From: Tahibacter aquaticus
GTDB lineage: Bacteria > Pseudomonadota > Gammaproteobacteria > Xanthomonadales > Rhodanobacteraceae
Assembly: GCF_004363655.1 (NCBI RefSeq)
Contig: NZ_SNZH01000022.1
Coordinates: 30,963-94,962 of the forward strand
Length of the DNA stretch: 64,000 bases
Direction: 5' to 3'
The notes under the pieces were generated by a model. That model searched no databases. It was given only the letters and a program-made list of their open reading frames with translations, and was not told the origin of the DNA. Shown one piece after another: positions 43,522-53,441 of the stretch (position 1 is the first letter of the stretch; every line of letters begins with the position of its first letter). Made by a program: the position numbers and the translations under genes.

Positions 43522-45666
43522 TCAGTTCGCCGGCTGCAACACCGAGATGTCGGCCACATGCAGGAACAACTGGCGCAACTGCGTCAGCAATTGCAGGCGA
43601 TTGGCGCGTACAGCGGCATCGTCGGCCATCACCATGACGTCGGTGAAAAACGCATCGACCGGGGCGCGCAGCCGGGCCAGCTGCCTGAGCAGGGCGACAT
43701 AGTCGCGGCCGTGGATCAGCGGTTCGGCTGCGGCCTGGACGCCGAGCAGGGACTGGTGCAGCTGCGCTTCGGCACCGGCAGCGAGCAGGGCGCTGTCCAC
43801 GCCAGCGGTGGCTGCGCCGGCCTGGGCCTGGCGCAGGATATTGGCGATGCGCTTGTTTGCCGCGGCCAGTGCTTCGGCCTCGGGCAGGCGGGCGAACGCA
43901 TCGACGGCGCGGATGCGCGCATCGAAATCGCCGAGATCGGCCGGATTGAGCGCACGCACGGCTTCGAAACGGTCGCCAGCGATACCCGCGTCGGCGTAGT
44001 AGCCGCGCAGGCGGTCGAGCACGAATTCGAACAGTTCCGCGGCAATTTCCTGCCGGCGTGCGCCGGCGTCGAGCAGCGGCGGCTTGCCGTCCTTGCTCTT
44101 GGGCAGGCCGGCGACGAATGCGGCTTCGGGCAGTTGCGCCAGTGCTTCCTGCAGCAGCGGGGGCAGTTCCAGTGCCAGGCCGCTTTCAATCAGGGTGCGG
44201 GCCAGGCCCAGCGCCGCGCGGCGCAGGGCGAACGGATCCTTGTTGCCGCTGGGCTTCATGCCGACGGCGAAGATGCCGCACAGCGTATCGATGCGCTCGG
44301 CAATCGCCAGCACCTGGCCGACCTTGCCGCTGGCGATGCCGTCGCCGGCAAAGCGCGGGCGATAGAACTCGTCGACGGCCCGGGCGACGTCGGCCGGTTC
44401 GCCGTTGGCGGCGGCGTAATAGCGGCCCATCACGCCCTGCAGTTCGGGAAACTCGCCGACCATGCGGCTCATCAGGTCGCACTTGGCCAGTGCGGCCGCG
44501 CGCGTGGCCTGGGCTGCATCCACGCCGACGCGGTTGGCGATGGTGCGTGTCAGTTCGGCGACGCGGATGACCTTGTCCCAGACCGAACCCAGCGACTGCT
44601 GGTAGGTCACGGTCTTGAGCGATTCGAGCTGGTCGATCAGCGGCGACTTCAGGTCTTCGTCGTAGAAGAAGCGGGCATCGGCAAAACGCGGGCGGATCAC
44701 GCGCTCGTAGCCCTTGCGGATCTCCGCCGGCGCCAGGCTGTCGATGTTGGCCACGCCGATGAAGTGGCGTGTCAGCCTGCCGTTGTCGTCGAGCACGGAG
44801 ACGAATTTCTGATTGGTCTCCATGGTCATGATCAAGGCCTCCTGCGGCACGCGCAGGAAGTCTTCGTCGAAGGCGCAGGCGATTGCGACCGGCCATTCGG
44901 TCAGGTTGGCGATCTCGTCCAGCAGGCTGTCGCTGAGCTGGGCCTGGCCGCCGGTTTCCTGCGCGGCCCGGGCGACTTCGGCACGGATGCGTTCGCGCCG
45001 CTCGGCCGGGTCGGCCAGTACATGGGCGGCGCGCAGGTCGGCCAGCCAGCTGTGCGCCGATGCGATGGGCACGGTCTTGTTGTGGTGGAAGCGGTGGCCG
45101 CGGGAATCGCGTCCGCTGCTGAGGCCGAGAATGTCGGCCGCGATGACCTCGCTGCCGTGCACGATCACCAGCCAGTGAACCGGGCGCACAAACGCGTAGT
45201 CGTGGTCGCCCCAGCGCATGGGCTTGGGCACGGGCAGGTTTTTCAGCGCTTCGGCGATGACCTCGGGCAACAGCGCCGCCAGCGGCTGGCCCGGCTGTTC
45301 ACTGCGGAACACGTACCAGGCGCCCTTGTCGGTTTCGAGTTTCTGCAGTTGTTCGACGGTGGTGCTGCAGGAGGCGGCAAACCCGCTCAAGGCCTTGCTC
45401 GGTGTACCGTCGGCGGCGAACGCAGCAGCGGCGGCGGGACCGCGGCGTTCTATCGTCTGGTCCGGCTGCGCGGCGGCTACGGCCGGCAACAGCACGGCCA
45501 GGCGGCGCGGCGAGCAATACACCTGCGCGCTGTTCGCGTCGAGGTTGAAGCCGCGCTTGTTCAAACCCTCGACGATGCCGCCGGCAAAGGCCTGCGCCAG
45601 CTCGTCGACCGTACGCGTGGGCAGTTCTTCCGTGCCCAGTTCGATCAGCAGCGCCTGCTCAGTCAT
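43522..45666 (-). CDS. glyS: Glycyl-tRNA synthetase beta subunit
   Basis: 714 residues, near the usual ~690. The N-terminus [20 protein letters not shown] is the family start. Typical blocks are [60 protein letters not shown] and a C-terminal anticodon-binding region with [29 protein letters not shown]. It pairs with the alpha subunit as alpha2beta2 to charge tRNA-Gly. The start overlaps the glyQ stop by 8 bases, so the two are translationally coupled. Confidence 0.97.
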   Translation of the reverse strand: MTEQALLIELGTEELPTRTVDELAQAFAGGIVEGLNKRGFNLDANSAQVYCSPRRLAVLLPAVAAAQPDQTIERRGPAAAAAFAADGTPSKALSGFAASCSTTVEQLQKLETDKGAWYVFRSEQPGQPLAALLPEVIAEALKNLPVPKPMRWGDHDYAFVRPVHWLVIVHGSEVIAADILGLSSGRDSRGHRFHHNKTVPIASAHSWLADLRAAHVLADPAERRERIRAEVARAAQETGGQAQLSDSLLDEIANLTEWPVAIACAFDEDFLRVPQEALIMTMETNQKFVSVLDDNGRLTRHFIGVANIDSLAPAEIRKGYERVIRPRFADARFFYDEDLKSPLIDQLESLKTVTYQQSLGSVWDKVIRVAELTRTIANRVGVDAAQATRAAALAKCDLMSRMVGEFPELQGVMGRYYAAANGEPADVARAVDEFYRPRFAGDGIASGKVGQVLAIAERIDTLCGIFAVGMKPSGNKDPFALRRAALGLARTLIESGLALELPPLLQEALAQLPEAAFVAGLPKSKDGKPPLLDAGARRQEIAAELFEFVLDRLRGYYADAGIAGDRFEAVRALNPADLGDFDARIRAVDAFARLPEAEALAAANKRIANILRQAQAGAATAGVDSALLAAGAEAQLHQSLLGVQAAAEPLIHGRDYVALLRQLARLRAPVDAFFTDVMVMADDAAVRANRLQLLTQLRQLFLHVADISVLQPAN

Positions 45667-46570
45667 GCGCCTTCTCCTGGCGATTCTTCAGTCCTGGAAA
45701 ACCGAGCTTTTCACGCTGGGCGTAATAGGCTTCGGCCACGGCGCGGGCCAGGGTGCGTACGCGCAGGATGTAGCGCTGGCGTTCGGTTACGCTGATGGCC
45801 CGGCGCGCATCGAGCAGGTTGAAGCTGTGCGAGGCCTTGCACACCTGTTCGTAGGCGGGCAGCGGCAGATTGGCGGCGATGAGTTTCTTCGCCTCGCCTT
45901 CGCAGACGTCGAACCAGTGCAGCAGTTCGGTCACGTTGGCATGTTCGAAGTTGTAGGCAGATTGTTCCACTTCGTTCTGGTGGAACACATCGCCGTAGGT
46001 GACGACGCCGTGCGGCGCGACTGTCCAGACCAGGTCGTAGACGTTGTCCACGTTCTGCAGGTACATGGCCAGGCGTTCCAGGCCGTAGGTGATTTCGCCG
46101 GTGACCGGGCGGCATTCCAGCCCGCCGGCCTGCTGGAAATAAGTGAACTGGGTCACTTCCATGCCATTGAGCCAGACCTCCCAGCCCAGGCCCCAGGCGC
46201 CGAGTGTTGGCGATTCCCAATTGTCTTCGACGAAGCGCAGGTCGTGAGTGAGCGGGTCCAGGCCGAGGGCGCGCAACGATCCAATGTATAGATCAAGAAT
46301 ATTGTCCGGATTGGGCTTGAGCACCACCTGGTACTGGTAGTAATGCTGCAGGCGGTTCGGATTCTCGCCGTAGCGGCCGTCGGTGGGCCGGCGCGAGGGC
46401 TGCACGTAGGCCGCCGCCCAGGGTTCCGGGCCCAGCGCGCGCAGGAAGGTGGCCGGATGGAAGGTGCCGGCGCCGACTTCGGTATCGAAAGGCTGGATGA
46501 GTACGCAGCCCTGTTCCGCCCAATAGCGGTTGAGGGTCTGGATCACGTCCTGAAAGGTGGGCGTGGACAT
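45659..46570 (-). CDS. glyQ: Glycyl-tRNA synthetase alpha subunit
   Basis: 303 residues from the ATG at 46570 ([22 protein letters not shown]); an in-frame GTG four codons earlier is possible. The catalytic subunit blocks [58 protein letters not shown] and [19 protein letters not shown] are present in full. It is divergent from the GspE-type gene and cotranscribed with glyS. Confidence 0.97.
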   Translation of the reverse strand: MSTPTFQDVIQTLNRYWAEQGCVLIQPFDTEVGAGTFHPATFLRALGPEPWAAAYVQPSRRPTDGRYGENPNRLQHYYQYQVVLKPNPDNILDLYIGSLRALGLDPLTHDLRFVEDNWESPTLGAWGLGWEVWLNGMEVTQFTYFQQAGGLECRPVTGEITYGLERLAMYLQNVDNVYDLVWTVAPHGVVTYGDVFHQNEVEQSAYNFEHANVTELLHWFDVCEGEAKKLIAANLPLPAYEQVCKASHSFNLLDARRAISVTERQRYILRVRTLARAVAEAYYAQREKLGFPGLKNRQEKAHD

Positions 46571-46641
46571 GGAATGGCTCACGGATGGCGTTGCAAAGCG
46601 CGTTAGTATAGCGGGCGCATTGGCGTCCTTCAGGAATTCCC

Positions 46642-48486
46642 ATGGCCTCCAGCCCGCAGCGTCCCGTTGACGCGGTTTCTTCGCTTTCGGCCGTAGCGAC
46701 CGCGCCGGTCAAGCTGGGCCTGCACGGACGGCTGGAACTGGACGAAACGCTGATGGCGCTGGTCCAGGACGGCCTGCTCGCCGTCGACGATGCCCGCCGC
46801 ATCCGCGCCGACTCGCGCAGCGGCAAGGACAAGCTGGCGCTGCACCCGCTGGTGCTGGTGGCCAACCTCAAGCCCGTGGACCAGCGCAATCCGGGCAAGC
46901 CGCTGGGCCTGGAAGTGCTGACCCAGTGGCTGGCGGAAAAGGCCAGCCTGCCCTACCTGCGCATCGATCCGATGAAGATCGACGTGGCGGCAGTCACCCA
47001 GGTCATCTCGCACCAGTACGCGACGCGCTACCGCATCCTGCCGGTGGCGGTGGCGCCGGACAAGGTCGTAATTGCCTCGGCCGAGCCCTTCGATACGCGC
47101 TGGGTGCACGATCTTGGCCACATCCTGCGCCGCGAGATCGAGCGCATGGTGGCCAGCCCGCTGGACGTCAATCGCTACCTGACCGAATTCTTCGGCGTGC
47201 AGCGGTCGATCCAGCGCGCCAAGGATGCCAAGAGCGATGCGGGCTACGACCCCTCCACCCTGCTCAACTTCGAGCAGTTGCTGGAACTGGGCAAGGCCGG
47301 CGACATCGGCGCCGACGATCGCCACGTTGTGCATATCGTCGACTGGCTGCTGCAGTACGCGCTCGACCAGCGGGCCTCGGATATTCATCTGGAGCCGCGC
47401 CGCGACGCGGGAAATATCCGTTTCCGTATCGACGGCAACATGATCAAGGTGTTCGAGTTTCCTCCGCCGGTAATGACGGCGGTGACGGCTCGCATAAAGA
47501 TTCTCGGGCGCATGGACCTGGCGGAAAAGCGCCGGCCGCAGGACGGCCGCATCAAGACACGCTCGCCCGGTGGCCGCGAAGTGGAGTTGCGCCTGTCGAC
47601 CATGCCGACGGCGTTCGGCGAGAAGATCGTCATGCGCATCTTCGACCCGGACATCGTGGTCAAGGAGTTTCGCCAGATCGGTTTCTCCACCGACGAGGAG
47701 AACCTGTGGCGCTCGATGGTCGAGCGGCCGCACGGCATCGTGCTGGTCACCGGCCCCACCGGCTCGGGCAAGACCACGACGCTGTACTCCACCCTCAAGC
47801 ATCTGGCCACGCCGGACCTGAACGTCTGCACGGTGGAAGACCCGATAGAAATGGTCAGCCCCGAATTCAACCAGATGCAGGTGCAGCCGGCGATCGACCT
47901 GGATTTTGCCGCCGGCGTGCGCACGCTGCTGCGCCAGGATCCCGACATCATCATGATCGGCGAAATCCGCGATCTGGAAACCGCGCAGATGGCGGTACAG
48001 GCTTCGCTGACCGGGCATCTGGTGCTGTCTACCCTGCATACCAACGACGCGCCGACGGCGGTGACGCGCCTGCTCGATCTGGGCGTACCGCATTACCTGA
48101 TCCAGTCCACGCTCACGGGCGTGGTGGCCCAGCGGCTCATTCGTACGCTTTGTCCACATTGCAAGACTGGCCTGGCGGTCGACCCGCGCGCCTGGGATGC
48201 GCTGACCCATCGCTGGAACCTGGCTCTGCCCGAACGCACGCAGGGGCCGGTCGGCTGCCTGGAATGCCGCAACACCGGCTACTACGGCCGCACCGGCATC
48301 TACGAGATGCTGCGTATCACGCCGAAGATGCGCCAGCTGATCCTGGCCGATACCGACCTGGTCCGTTTCGGGGAAGCCGCGCTGGGCGACGGCATGCGGC
48401 CGCTGCGCATTTCCGCCGCGGCCCAGGTGGCGCGAGGCGTCACCACGGTGGCAGAAGTGATGACCGTGTTGCCGCCGGTTGACTGA
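46642..48486 (+). CDS. GspE/PilB-family secretion ATPase
   Basis: 614 residues from ATG 46642, with CAGGA upstream. An N-terminal region of ~190 residues contains a MshEN-like segment ([32 protein letters not shown]). The ATPase follows: DIHLEPR, Walker [10 protein letters not shown] at 371-379, Asp box VEDPIE, Walker [10 protein letters not shown] and the His box [17 protein letters not shown]-terminal tetracysteine zinc site (CPHCKTG ... [17 protein letters not shown]) is intact. Such ATPases power type II secretion or type IV pili. No other secretion gene lies nearby, so which machine it serves is open. Confidence 0.92.
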   Translation: MASSPQRPVDAVSSLSAVATAPVKLGLHGRLELDETLMALVQDGLLAVDDARRIRADSRSGKDKLALHPLVLVANLKPVDQRNPGKPLGLEVLTQWLAEKASLPYLRIDPMKIDVAAVTQVISHQYATRYRILPVAVAPDKVVIASAEPFDTRWVHDLGHILRREIERMVASPLDVNRYLTEFFGVQRSIQRAKDAKSDAGYDPSTLLNFEQLLELGKAGDIGADDRHVVHIVDWLLQYALDQRASDIHLEPRRDAGNIRFRIDGNMIKVFEFPPPVMTAVTARIKILGRMDLAEKRRPQDGRIKTRSPGGREVELRLSTMPTAFGEKIVMRIFDPDIVVKEFRQIGFSTDEENLWRSMVERPHGIVLVTGPTGSGKTTTLYSTLKHLATPDLNVCTVEDPIEMVSPEFNQMQVQPAIDLDFAAGVRTLLRQDPDIIMIGEIRDLETAQMAVQASLTGHLVLSTLHTNDAPTAVTRLLDLGVPHYLIQSTLTGVVAQRLIRTLCPHCKTGLAVDPRAWDALTHRWNLALPERTQGPVGCLECRNTGYYGRTGIYEMLRITPKMRQLILADTDLVRFGEAALGDGMRPLRISAAAQVARGVTTVAEVMTVLPPVD

Positions 48487-48616
48487 AGGCGGGGGTTCTA
48501 CGCCCTGTCTGTGCGTGGGTTTTGCCGCATAGCACGGCGTGCAAATTGGCAGCCCGGGCCGGCACGGATGCTTCTGATGCGTTTCTGACGCTATTTTCCG
48601 CTGACAGGTTATCTGC

Positions 48617-49345
48617 GTGAACCCGATCCTGATTTTGCAGACTGGAACTACTTTGCCGCGCCTGGCGGCGCGCCATGGCGATTTTCCGATGTGGTTCGCG
48701 CGTAGCGCAGGGCTGCGCCGCCACGAATTCGTGGCGGTACGTGTCGATGCGGGAGATGTGTTGCCCACCAGCAGTCGTGCCTATGCCGCGGCTATCGTGA
48801 CGGGTTCGGCGAGCATGGTGACCGAGCGTCTGCCGTGGAGCGAACGCTGTGCCGAGTGGCTGAGTGATCAGGTACTGGGCATGCGGTTGCCGGTGCTCGG
48901 GGTTTGCTACGGCCACCAGCTGCTGGTGCAGGCTTTGGGCGGCAGCGTGGGCTGGAATCCACAGGGCCGGCAGATCGGCACCAAGTCCCTGGCAGCCAGT
49001 GCGCAGGCGAAAACCGATCCGCTGTTCGGCATGGCGGGCTCAGCGTTCCGTGCGCAGACTACGCATCAGCAGTCGGTACTGGCGATTCCCCAGGGCGCCG
49101 AGGTGCTGGCCAGTACCGTGCAGGACCCGCACCAGGCCCTGCGTCTGGGCGAGCGGGCCTGGGGCGTGCAGTTCCATCCGGAGTTCAGCGCCGGCGTGAT
49201 GGCCGGCTACATCCGTGGGCGCAGCGACCGCTTGCGCAGCGAAGGCATGGATCCGGTCCAGCTGCTGAAGGAATGCGGACCTGCGCCAGAGGCGCGGCGG
49301 GTGTTGCAGCGCTTTGTCAGCCTGGCGCGAGGCGGCAGGCTTTAA
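48617..49345 (+). CDS. Class I glutamine amidotransferase (GMP synthase-like)
   Basis: 242 residues from GTG 48617. The catalytic cysteine lies in GVCYGHQ (Cys97), and the His/Glu pair in GVQFHPEFS completes the triad. An N-terminal VTGSASMVTERLPW segment matches the stand-alone 'glutamine amidotransferase' group used with unknown acceptor enzymes. No partner synthase is adjacent, so the amination target is unknown. Confidence 0.88.
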   Translation: MNPILILQTGTTLPRLAARHGDFPMWFARSAGLRRHEFVAVRVDAGDVLPTSSRAYAAAIVTGSASMVTERLPWSERCAEWLSDQVLGMRLPVLGVCYGHQLLVQALGGSVGWNPQGRQIGTKSLAASAQAKTDPLFGMAGSAFRAQTTHQQSVLAIPQGAEVLASTVQDPHQALRLGERAWGVQFHPEFSAGVMAGYIRGRSDRLRSEGMDPVQLLKECGPAPEARRVLQRFVSLARGGRL

Positions 49346-49623
49346 GCAAAGTCTGGGCATGCTTGGGCGCGCGGCTCTCGATGCGGTCGCTTGAGCCCCC
49401 TGTGCTGCTGGGGCCTGGCGCGGGGAAAATCCAGCCGCCCGATGGAGCCGGCAGAAGGATCAAACCAAATTTCGACGCATCGAGCGGCTGCTCAAAAATC
49501 GGGCGATACACGTATCGTGGGTTTAAACAAGTGCCGAATGTATAGTGTTGCCAGCTGGCTGCTTGTACGCCCGGTTTCGAAAACAGGCATGGTGCGGGTG
49601 TACGTCGTGGAAATGTGATGTAG

Positions 49624-49637
49624 TCGACTTTAGTCGA
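49624..49637. repeat. 14-bp inverted repeat TCGACT-TT-AGTCGA
   Basis: Six-base arms around a two-base centre, preceded by TAG so that TAGTCGA occurs twice in direct orientation. The size suits a small dimeric DNA-binding protein; no binder is known. Confidence 0.5.
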
Positions 49638-49705
49638 AGATGGATATTGGGGGCTATTCCCCAGTTGCCTGAGTGAAATTCCAGAAATTGGCATTCCATA
49701 ACGGC

Positions 49706-49731
49706 AAACGCCGCGCAGAGGCGCGGCGTTT
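49706..49731. terminator. Bidirectional terminator after the small RHH-like gene
   Basis: AAACGCCGCGC (49706-49716) pairs perfectly over 11 bp with GCGCGGCGTTT (49721-49731) around an AGAG loop. It lies ~30 bases past the stop of the minus-strand gene. Confidence 0.82.
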
Positions 49732-49762
49732 GAAGAGTCTTGCAGGCTAGCTGCGGATCGAC

Positions 49763-49981
49763 TTACTTGCGACCCTTGCCACCTTTACGCAGGCCGGCGA
49801 GGGGATCCGGCAGCTTCAGGCCGCCGAGGTAATCGTTGATGGCTTCGTTGGTGACGTCGTACAGCGGGCGGCCCATGACGGCTGCAGCTGCCTTGAGGCT
49901 ATCGCGCATGCGCTTGGAAACACGCAGGCTGGCGTCGCGAGTATCTTCGTCAACAGCGGCGGCTGCGGCGGACTTTTTCAT
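49763..49981 (-). CDS. Small ribbon-helix-helix-like protein, 72 aa
   Basis: The ATG at 49981 has AGGGTG seven bases upstream; an in-frame GTG at 49990 is the alternative. After an Ala-rich lead (MKKSAAAAAVDED) comes TRDASLRVSKRMRDSLKAAAAVMGRPLYDVTNEAINDYL. The order short strand (ASLRVS), helix (KRMRDSLKAAAAVMG), turn, helix (LYDVTNEAINDYLGG) is that of ribbon-helix-helix transcription factors. The tail is basic (GLRKGGKGRK). It has its own promoter-like -10 and terminator and no toxin partner next to it. DNA binding is an inference from the fold pattern. Confidence 0.65.
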   Translation of the reverse strand: MKKSAAAAAVDEDTRDASLRVSKRMRDSLKAAAAVMGRPLYDVTNEAINDYLGGLKLPDPLAGLRKGGKGRK

Positions 49982-50008
49982 GATTTTCACCCTGAGTTAT
50001 GAAGTGCT

Positions 50009-50038
50009 GATACGTGTACTGCGGGATTAGTATACGTG
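50009..50038 (-). promoter_or_regulatory. Candidate promoter/operator of the RHH-like gene
   Basis: The hexamer TACGTG occurs on the plus strand at 50011-50016 (inside GATACGTGTACT) and 50033-50038, exactly 22 bases apart. A minus-strand -10 box TATACT lies between and overlapping them at 50029-50034. No good -35 is visible. Placement over the promoter suits autorepression. Confidence 0.45.
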
Positions 50039-50156
50039 GCAGAAGCACGAAAAAGGCGGTACGGGATGTAGCGTACTTGTAACGAATTGTAAATCGACCA
50101 TGCGCATGAGCCGATCCGCTACCGTATTTCGGGGCTCGGCGCAGCTGGACTAAAGG

Positions 50157-50918
50157 CTAAGAGTTGGAACTTGTGGAGTCGGCAGGCGGCTTGGAAACCA
50201 TGCGTGCGGCGATTATGCCGACCTCGTAAAGCAGGCACATGGGAATGGCCAGCATGACCTGCGAAATCACATCCGGCGGCGTCAGGATGGCCGCAATGAC
50301 AAAGGCACCTACGACCACATAGCCGCGGCTTTCCGTCAACTGCTTGGGAGTGACCCAGCCCAGCGCAACGAGGATCACCACGGCGACGGGTACTTCGAAA
50401 CAAAGTCCGAAAGCAAAAAAGATCACCAGGACGAAGTCGAGGTACTTGCCGATGTCGGTCATCATGGCCACGCCTTCCGGCGTGATCTTGGCCAGGAACG
50501 AAAACACCATCGGCAGAACCAGGAAATAGGCGAAGGCGCAGCCGAGGTAGAACAAGATGACGCTGGACACCAGCAACGGCATGCCCAGGCGCTTCTCGTG
50601 CCGGTACAGGCCCGGCGCGACGAATGCCCACAGCTGGTACAGCACTACCGGCATGGCAAGCACCAGCGCAGTACAAAAAGCCAGTTTTAGCGGAGTGAAG
50701 AATGGCGAGGCGACTTCGATCGCGACGAGCTGCCCACCCGCCGGCAGATTGCGCAGCAGCGGCTCGGCCAGCCATGCATAAAGTTTGTTGGCAAACGGAA
50801 GCAAGCACAGCAGCACCGCCGTTACCGCCAATATCGCTTTCAGCAGGCGTGCGCGCAGTTCGATCAAATGGGAAAAAAATGAAGCCTCTTCACCGGGCTC
50901 CTGCTCAGCTGCGCTCAT
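50157..50918 (-). CDS. tatC: Twin-arginine translocase subunit TatC
   Basis: 253 residues from the ATG at 50918, overlapping the tatB end by 14 bases. Family blocks are [16 protein letters not shown] at the N-terminus, [34 protein letters not shown], and [18 protein letters not shown]; six hydrophobic helices are visible. TatC binds the twin-arginine signal in the inner membrane and with TatB forms the receptor for folded cargo. Confidence 0.97.
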   Translation of the reverse strand: MSAAEQEPGEEASFFSHLIELRARLLKAILAVTAVLLCLLPFANKLYAWLAEPLLRNLPAGGQLVAIEVASPFFTPLKLAFCTALVLAMPVVLYQLWAFVAPGLYRHEKRLGMPLLVSSVILFYLGCAFAYFLVLPMVFSFLAKITPEGVAMMTDIGKYLDFVLVIFFAFGLCFEVPVAVVILVALGWVTPKQLTESRGYVVVGAFVIAAILTPPDVISQVMLAIPMCLLYEVGIIAARMVSKPPADSTSSNS

Positions 50919-51201
50919 CGAGCTTCCTGTCGACTTCGCTGGTGGTATTGCGCAGCTCCTCTGCGGTGCTGCGCAGCTCTTCGCTCGGATCGACCGAGGC
51001 GACGGTGTCGCGCATGCTGCGCTTGAGTTCCTCGGCGGCCAGTTCGCGCTCGACCTCGTTGCGTACATTGGCCCAGCTGTTGCGCGCGCGGCGTAATAGC
51101 GCACCGACGGTGCGGGCTGCGCCGGGCAGCCGTTCAGGCCCGAGGACGATCAGCGCGACGACGCCGATCAGCACGAATTCGCTGAAGCCGATATCGAACA
51201 T
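50905..51201 (-). CDS. tatB: Sec-independent translocase protein TatB
   Basis: 98 residues, short for TatB (commonly 120-170). The N-terminus [33 protein letters not shown] is diagnostic: one membrane helix with Glu8, the conserved GPERLP hinge, then an amphipathic helix and a charged tail. It starts 9 bases after the tatA stop and overlaps tatC. Confidence 0.95.
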   Translation of the reverse strand: MFDIGFSEFVLIGVVALIVLGPERLPGAARTVGALLRRARNSWANVRNEVERELAAEELKRSMRDTVASVDPSEELRSTAEELRNTTSEVDRKLDERS

Positions 51202-51210
51202 CGCGGCGGC

Positions 51211-51429
51211 TTACTCGGTCTTTTCGCGCTTTTGTTCGGCGGTCTTTTCCGCTTCGGGCGTCGGATCGGCCTTGAGCTTGGGCGCCTCTTCGTCGCCCTG
51301 CAGGCCTTTCTTGAAATCGCGCATGGCGCTGCCGAGATCGCCGCCCATGTTGCGCAGGCGCTTGGTGCCGAACACCACAACCACGATCAACAGCACGATC
51401 AACCAGTGCCAAATGCTGAAACTACCCAT
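51211..51429 (-). CDS. tatA: Sec-independent translocase protein TatA
   Basis: 72 residues from the ATG at 51429 ([33 protein letters not shown]). One membrane helix, the [10 protein letters not shown] hinge and an amphipathic helix are followed by an acidic/basic tail. TatA oligomers form the translocation path. The order tatA-tatB-tatC is standard. Confidence 0.96.
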   Translation of the reverse strand: MGSFSIWHWLIVLLIVVVVFGTKRLRNMGGDLGSAMRDFKKGLQGDEEAPKLKADPTPEAEKTAEQKREKTE

Positions 51430-51527
51430 TACCTGACTCCTGCAAATTCCGCGTGAGATGGCCGCTGCCGGGAACGGCAAAGCGCGACAGTGTAGCCGCG
51501 CTTTGCACAGGGGTCATGACGCTGCGC

Positions 51528-52220
51528 TCACTCGGCCGATTGCGCAGTGTACTCCTCGAGGCGGTCGCGGAAATCGACCACGACTTCCGGCACATTGCCC
51601 ACGCCGCCTTCGAAGATGCGCCGCGGCGTTACGCCTTCGCCGTAGACGGCCTGATTGGAATCATGGTCTATGGATAGCACCGAGCCGTCCAGCGCGACGC
51701 CAGCAAACAACCCGCGTGCGCGTGAATAAGAATAGATCTCTGCCTTGAGCTGGGCATCGGTGGACGCTTGGGCGGAGCGGCCTACCGGGCCGGCCGCGGC
51801 AGAAGCATCGGCGCCGAGCGTGAATTTGCCGTGGACGATGGAGTCGACGCCGCGCTGGCTGCGGAAAACCAGGATCACGTCGGTGGATTGCACGCCAGCC
51901 TGAAAGCCGAGGCTGCCGCCGGTCATAGTGATGAAGGCAGGATTCGACCAGGTGCCGTCGCTGCCCTTCACGACGATAAGACCGTGGCCGCGGCGGCCGC
52001 CGATGACCAGGCCGGCCTTGATCACATCGGGTATCACCGCAATCGCGTGCGCTTCGCGCAGCAGGCCGGTGGGAACGCGCCGGTCCGGTGCCTGCATGAT
52101 TTCATCCAGTACCCGGGTTGCCTCGCGTGCCCGCTTGGATTCGGTCTCGCCGGCCAGGACCGTGGCGCTCAACAGCAGACTGCATAGCAACAGCAGGACA
52201 CGCAGGCAGGGTCGGCTCAC
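51528..52220 (-). CDS. Exported SYLF (YSC84/DUF500) domain protein
   Basis: 230 residues from a GTG at 52220 with GAGGTAA upstream. The signal peptide (LRVLLLLCSLLLSATVLA) is followed by a SYLF-type domain: IPTG-like lead, AHAIAVIPDVIKAGLVIGGRRGHGLIVVKGSDGTWSNPAFITMTGGSLGFQAGVQSTDVILVF, and a late YSYSRARGLFAGVALDGSVLSID. SYLF domains bind lipids in eukaryotes; in bacteria the exported form has no firm role. It lies about 100 bases upstream of tatA on the same strand and could be cotranscribed with tat. Confidence 0.88.
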   Translation of the reverse strand: MSRPCLRVLLLLCSLLLSATVLAGETESKRAREATRVLDEIMQAPDRRVPTGLLREAHAIAVIPDVIKAGLVIGGRRGHGLIVVKGSDGTWSNPAFITMTGGSLGFQAGVQSTDVILVFRSQRGVDSIVHGKFTLGADASAAAGPVGRSAQASTDAQLKAEIYSYSRARGLFAGVALDGSVLSIDHDSNQAVYGEGVTPRRIFEGGVGNVPEVVVDFRDRLEEYTAQSAE

Positions 52221-52328
52221 GGATTACCTCGTCGAATAAGGGAGTGCAGGCTCGGCGCCAGGAGTGGACGCGAGGCACGCGCGGATGCGCGATCCGGCGA
52301 TGGTTACCGTGGACGAGGGAATCGCGCC

Positions 52329-53267
52329 TTAACGCAGGCCGCGGCGGCGCAAGACCAGGCCGGCGGCGAGCAGCAGCAGTCCGGCAAGCAGGGACAGGCT
52401 TCGAGGCGAGCCGGCAGGTATCGGCTGTGCCGTGGCGGTGCCGGTAGGACAGGGCTGCGGCGCGGTGATGGCAAGGCCGAACAACGGCACGCTGCGCAGG
52501 TCTTCCGGACCGGTGATCGGACCCAGCAAGGTCATTGCGCCGGAATCGACATTGATGCGGGCAAGATCGCTCCAGTCCGGCGGAAATGCATTCGCAGCGG
52601 GCGGCGGCGGCGGGATATAAGTGACAGCAGCCCAGAGATTGCCGCTGGCGTCGAAGGACGGCCAGACCGAACTGATCTTGCTTGCGCTGACCCCGAAACT
52701 GCCGATCGGTATCGCTGCTCCGCTGGCCGTATCGACGCGGAACAGCGACGGATTCTCGTAATCGCCGGCGCCATAGAGATTGCGGCCGCGTGCGGCCAAC
52801 CCGGTGAGGCGCGCGCCGGTAGAGCCGACGTAGGTGGTCAGTCCGGTAGCGTTGTCCACTTTCCACAGTTTGCGCGCCACGCCCGAAGCCAGCCAGGCCG
52901 AGCCGTCGCAGGTCACTGCATAGGAAAGATCGAGGGCATCCAGGCGGGACGGATCACCCTGGCCGGCCAGGCCCAGCGAACCGACGACCGACGCGGGCGA
53001 GCCAAGGAAGTCCAGCCGGAACAAGGATTTCGTATTGTCGGACGAGGCCAGCAGCGAGCCGTTCGGCGCGTAGGCAATGCCCTTCATGACAATGGGCTGG
53101 CCCGCATAAGAGCCCGTGTCGCCGACCAGAGTGGCGGTGCGGGAGGCGAGATCTATGCGATAGATCTGGTCATAAGCCGGCGCGAGCGCGAACGGCTCCG
53201 CCGTGACTGCCGAAGCAGCACACAGCGCAAACAGTGCCGCAGCGGCAGGGCGTGCGCGCAGGCTCAT
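52329..53267 (-). CDS. Exported propeller-like protein with C-terminal membrane/sorting anchor
   Basis: 312 residues. A signal peptide (MSLRARPAAAALFALCAASAVTA) is followed by repeated propeller-like strands such as YDQIYRIDLASRTATLVGDTG, LFRLDFLGSPASVVGSLG, LWKVDNATGLTTYVGSTG and LARINVDSGAMTLLGPITG. The C-terminus is IPAGSPRSLSLLAGLLLLAAGLVLRRRGLR: a short Pro-bearing motif, a hydrophobic helix and a basic cluster, the layout of CTERM protein-sorting tails. No matching exosortase or rhombosortase is in the window. Function unknown. Confidence 0.7.
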   Translation of the reverse strand: MSLRARPAAAALFALCAASAVTAEPFALAPAYDQIYRIDLASRTATLVGDTGSYAGQPIVMKGIAYAPNGSLLASSDNTKSLFRLDFLGSPASVVGSLGLAGQGDPSRLDALDLSYAVTCDGSAWLASGVARKLWKVDNATGLTTYVGSTGARLTGLAARGRNLYGAGDYENPSLFRVDTASGAAIPIGSFGVSASKISSVWPSFDASGNLWAAVTYIPPPPPAANAFPPDWSDLARINVDSGAMTLLGPITGPEDLRSVPLFGLAITAPQPCPTGTATAQPIPAGSPRSLSLLAGLLLLAAGLVLRRRGLR

Positions 53268-53441
53268 TGTTCACCGTCTTTTGTTATTGTTTCTGTAATC
53301 GTCGGCCGGGTCGGGCGCTGACACGGCTCGGCCAGTCTAGCAGCTTCGCCGCTGCCTACAAGCGGGGCTCCCCCGGTCGGAAAAATCACTTTGAATTCAA
53401 CGGCAGGGTGCAGACAAGCCCGCTGTCATCGCGGGAATTTC

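Larger units (their letters stand above)
49346..49762. other. Intergenic with inverted repeats and a terminator
   Basis: 417 bases without a convincing gene; short frames lack coding character. It contains GATACACGTATC (49505-49516), a TCGACT/AGTCGA inverted repeat (49624-49637) and a strong terminator at 49706-49731. Base composition is less GC-rich than the neighbours. Confidence 0.6.

Noticed and set aside
49391..49618. 75-codon plus-strand frame between the amidotransferase and RHH genes
   Set aside because: No ribosome binding site, cysteine- and serine-rich random-looking translation, and inverted repeats throughout the gap suggest regulatory DNA.
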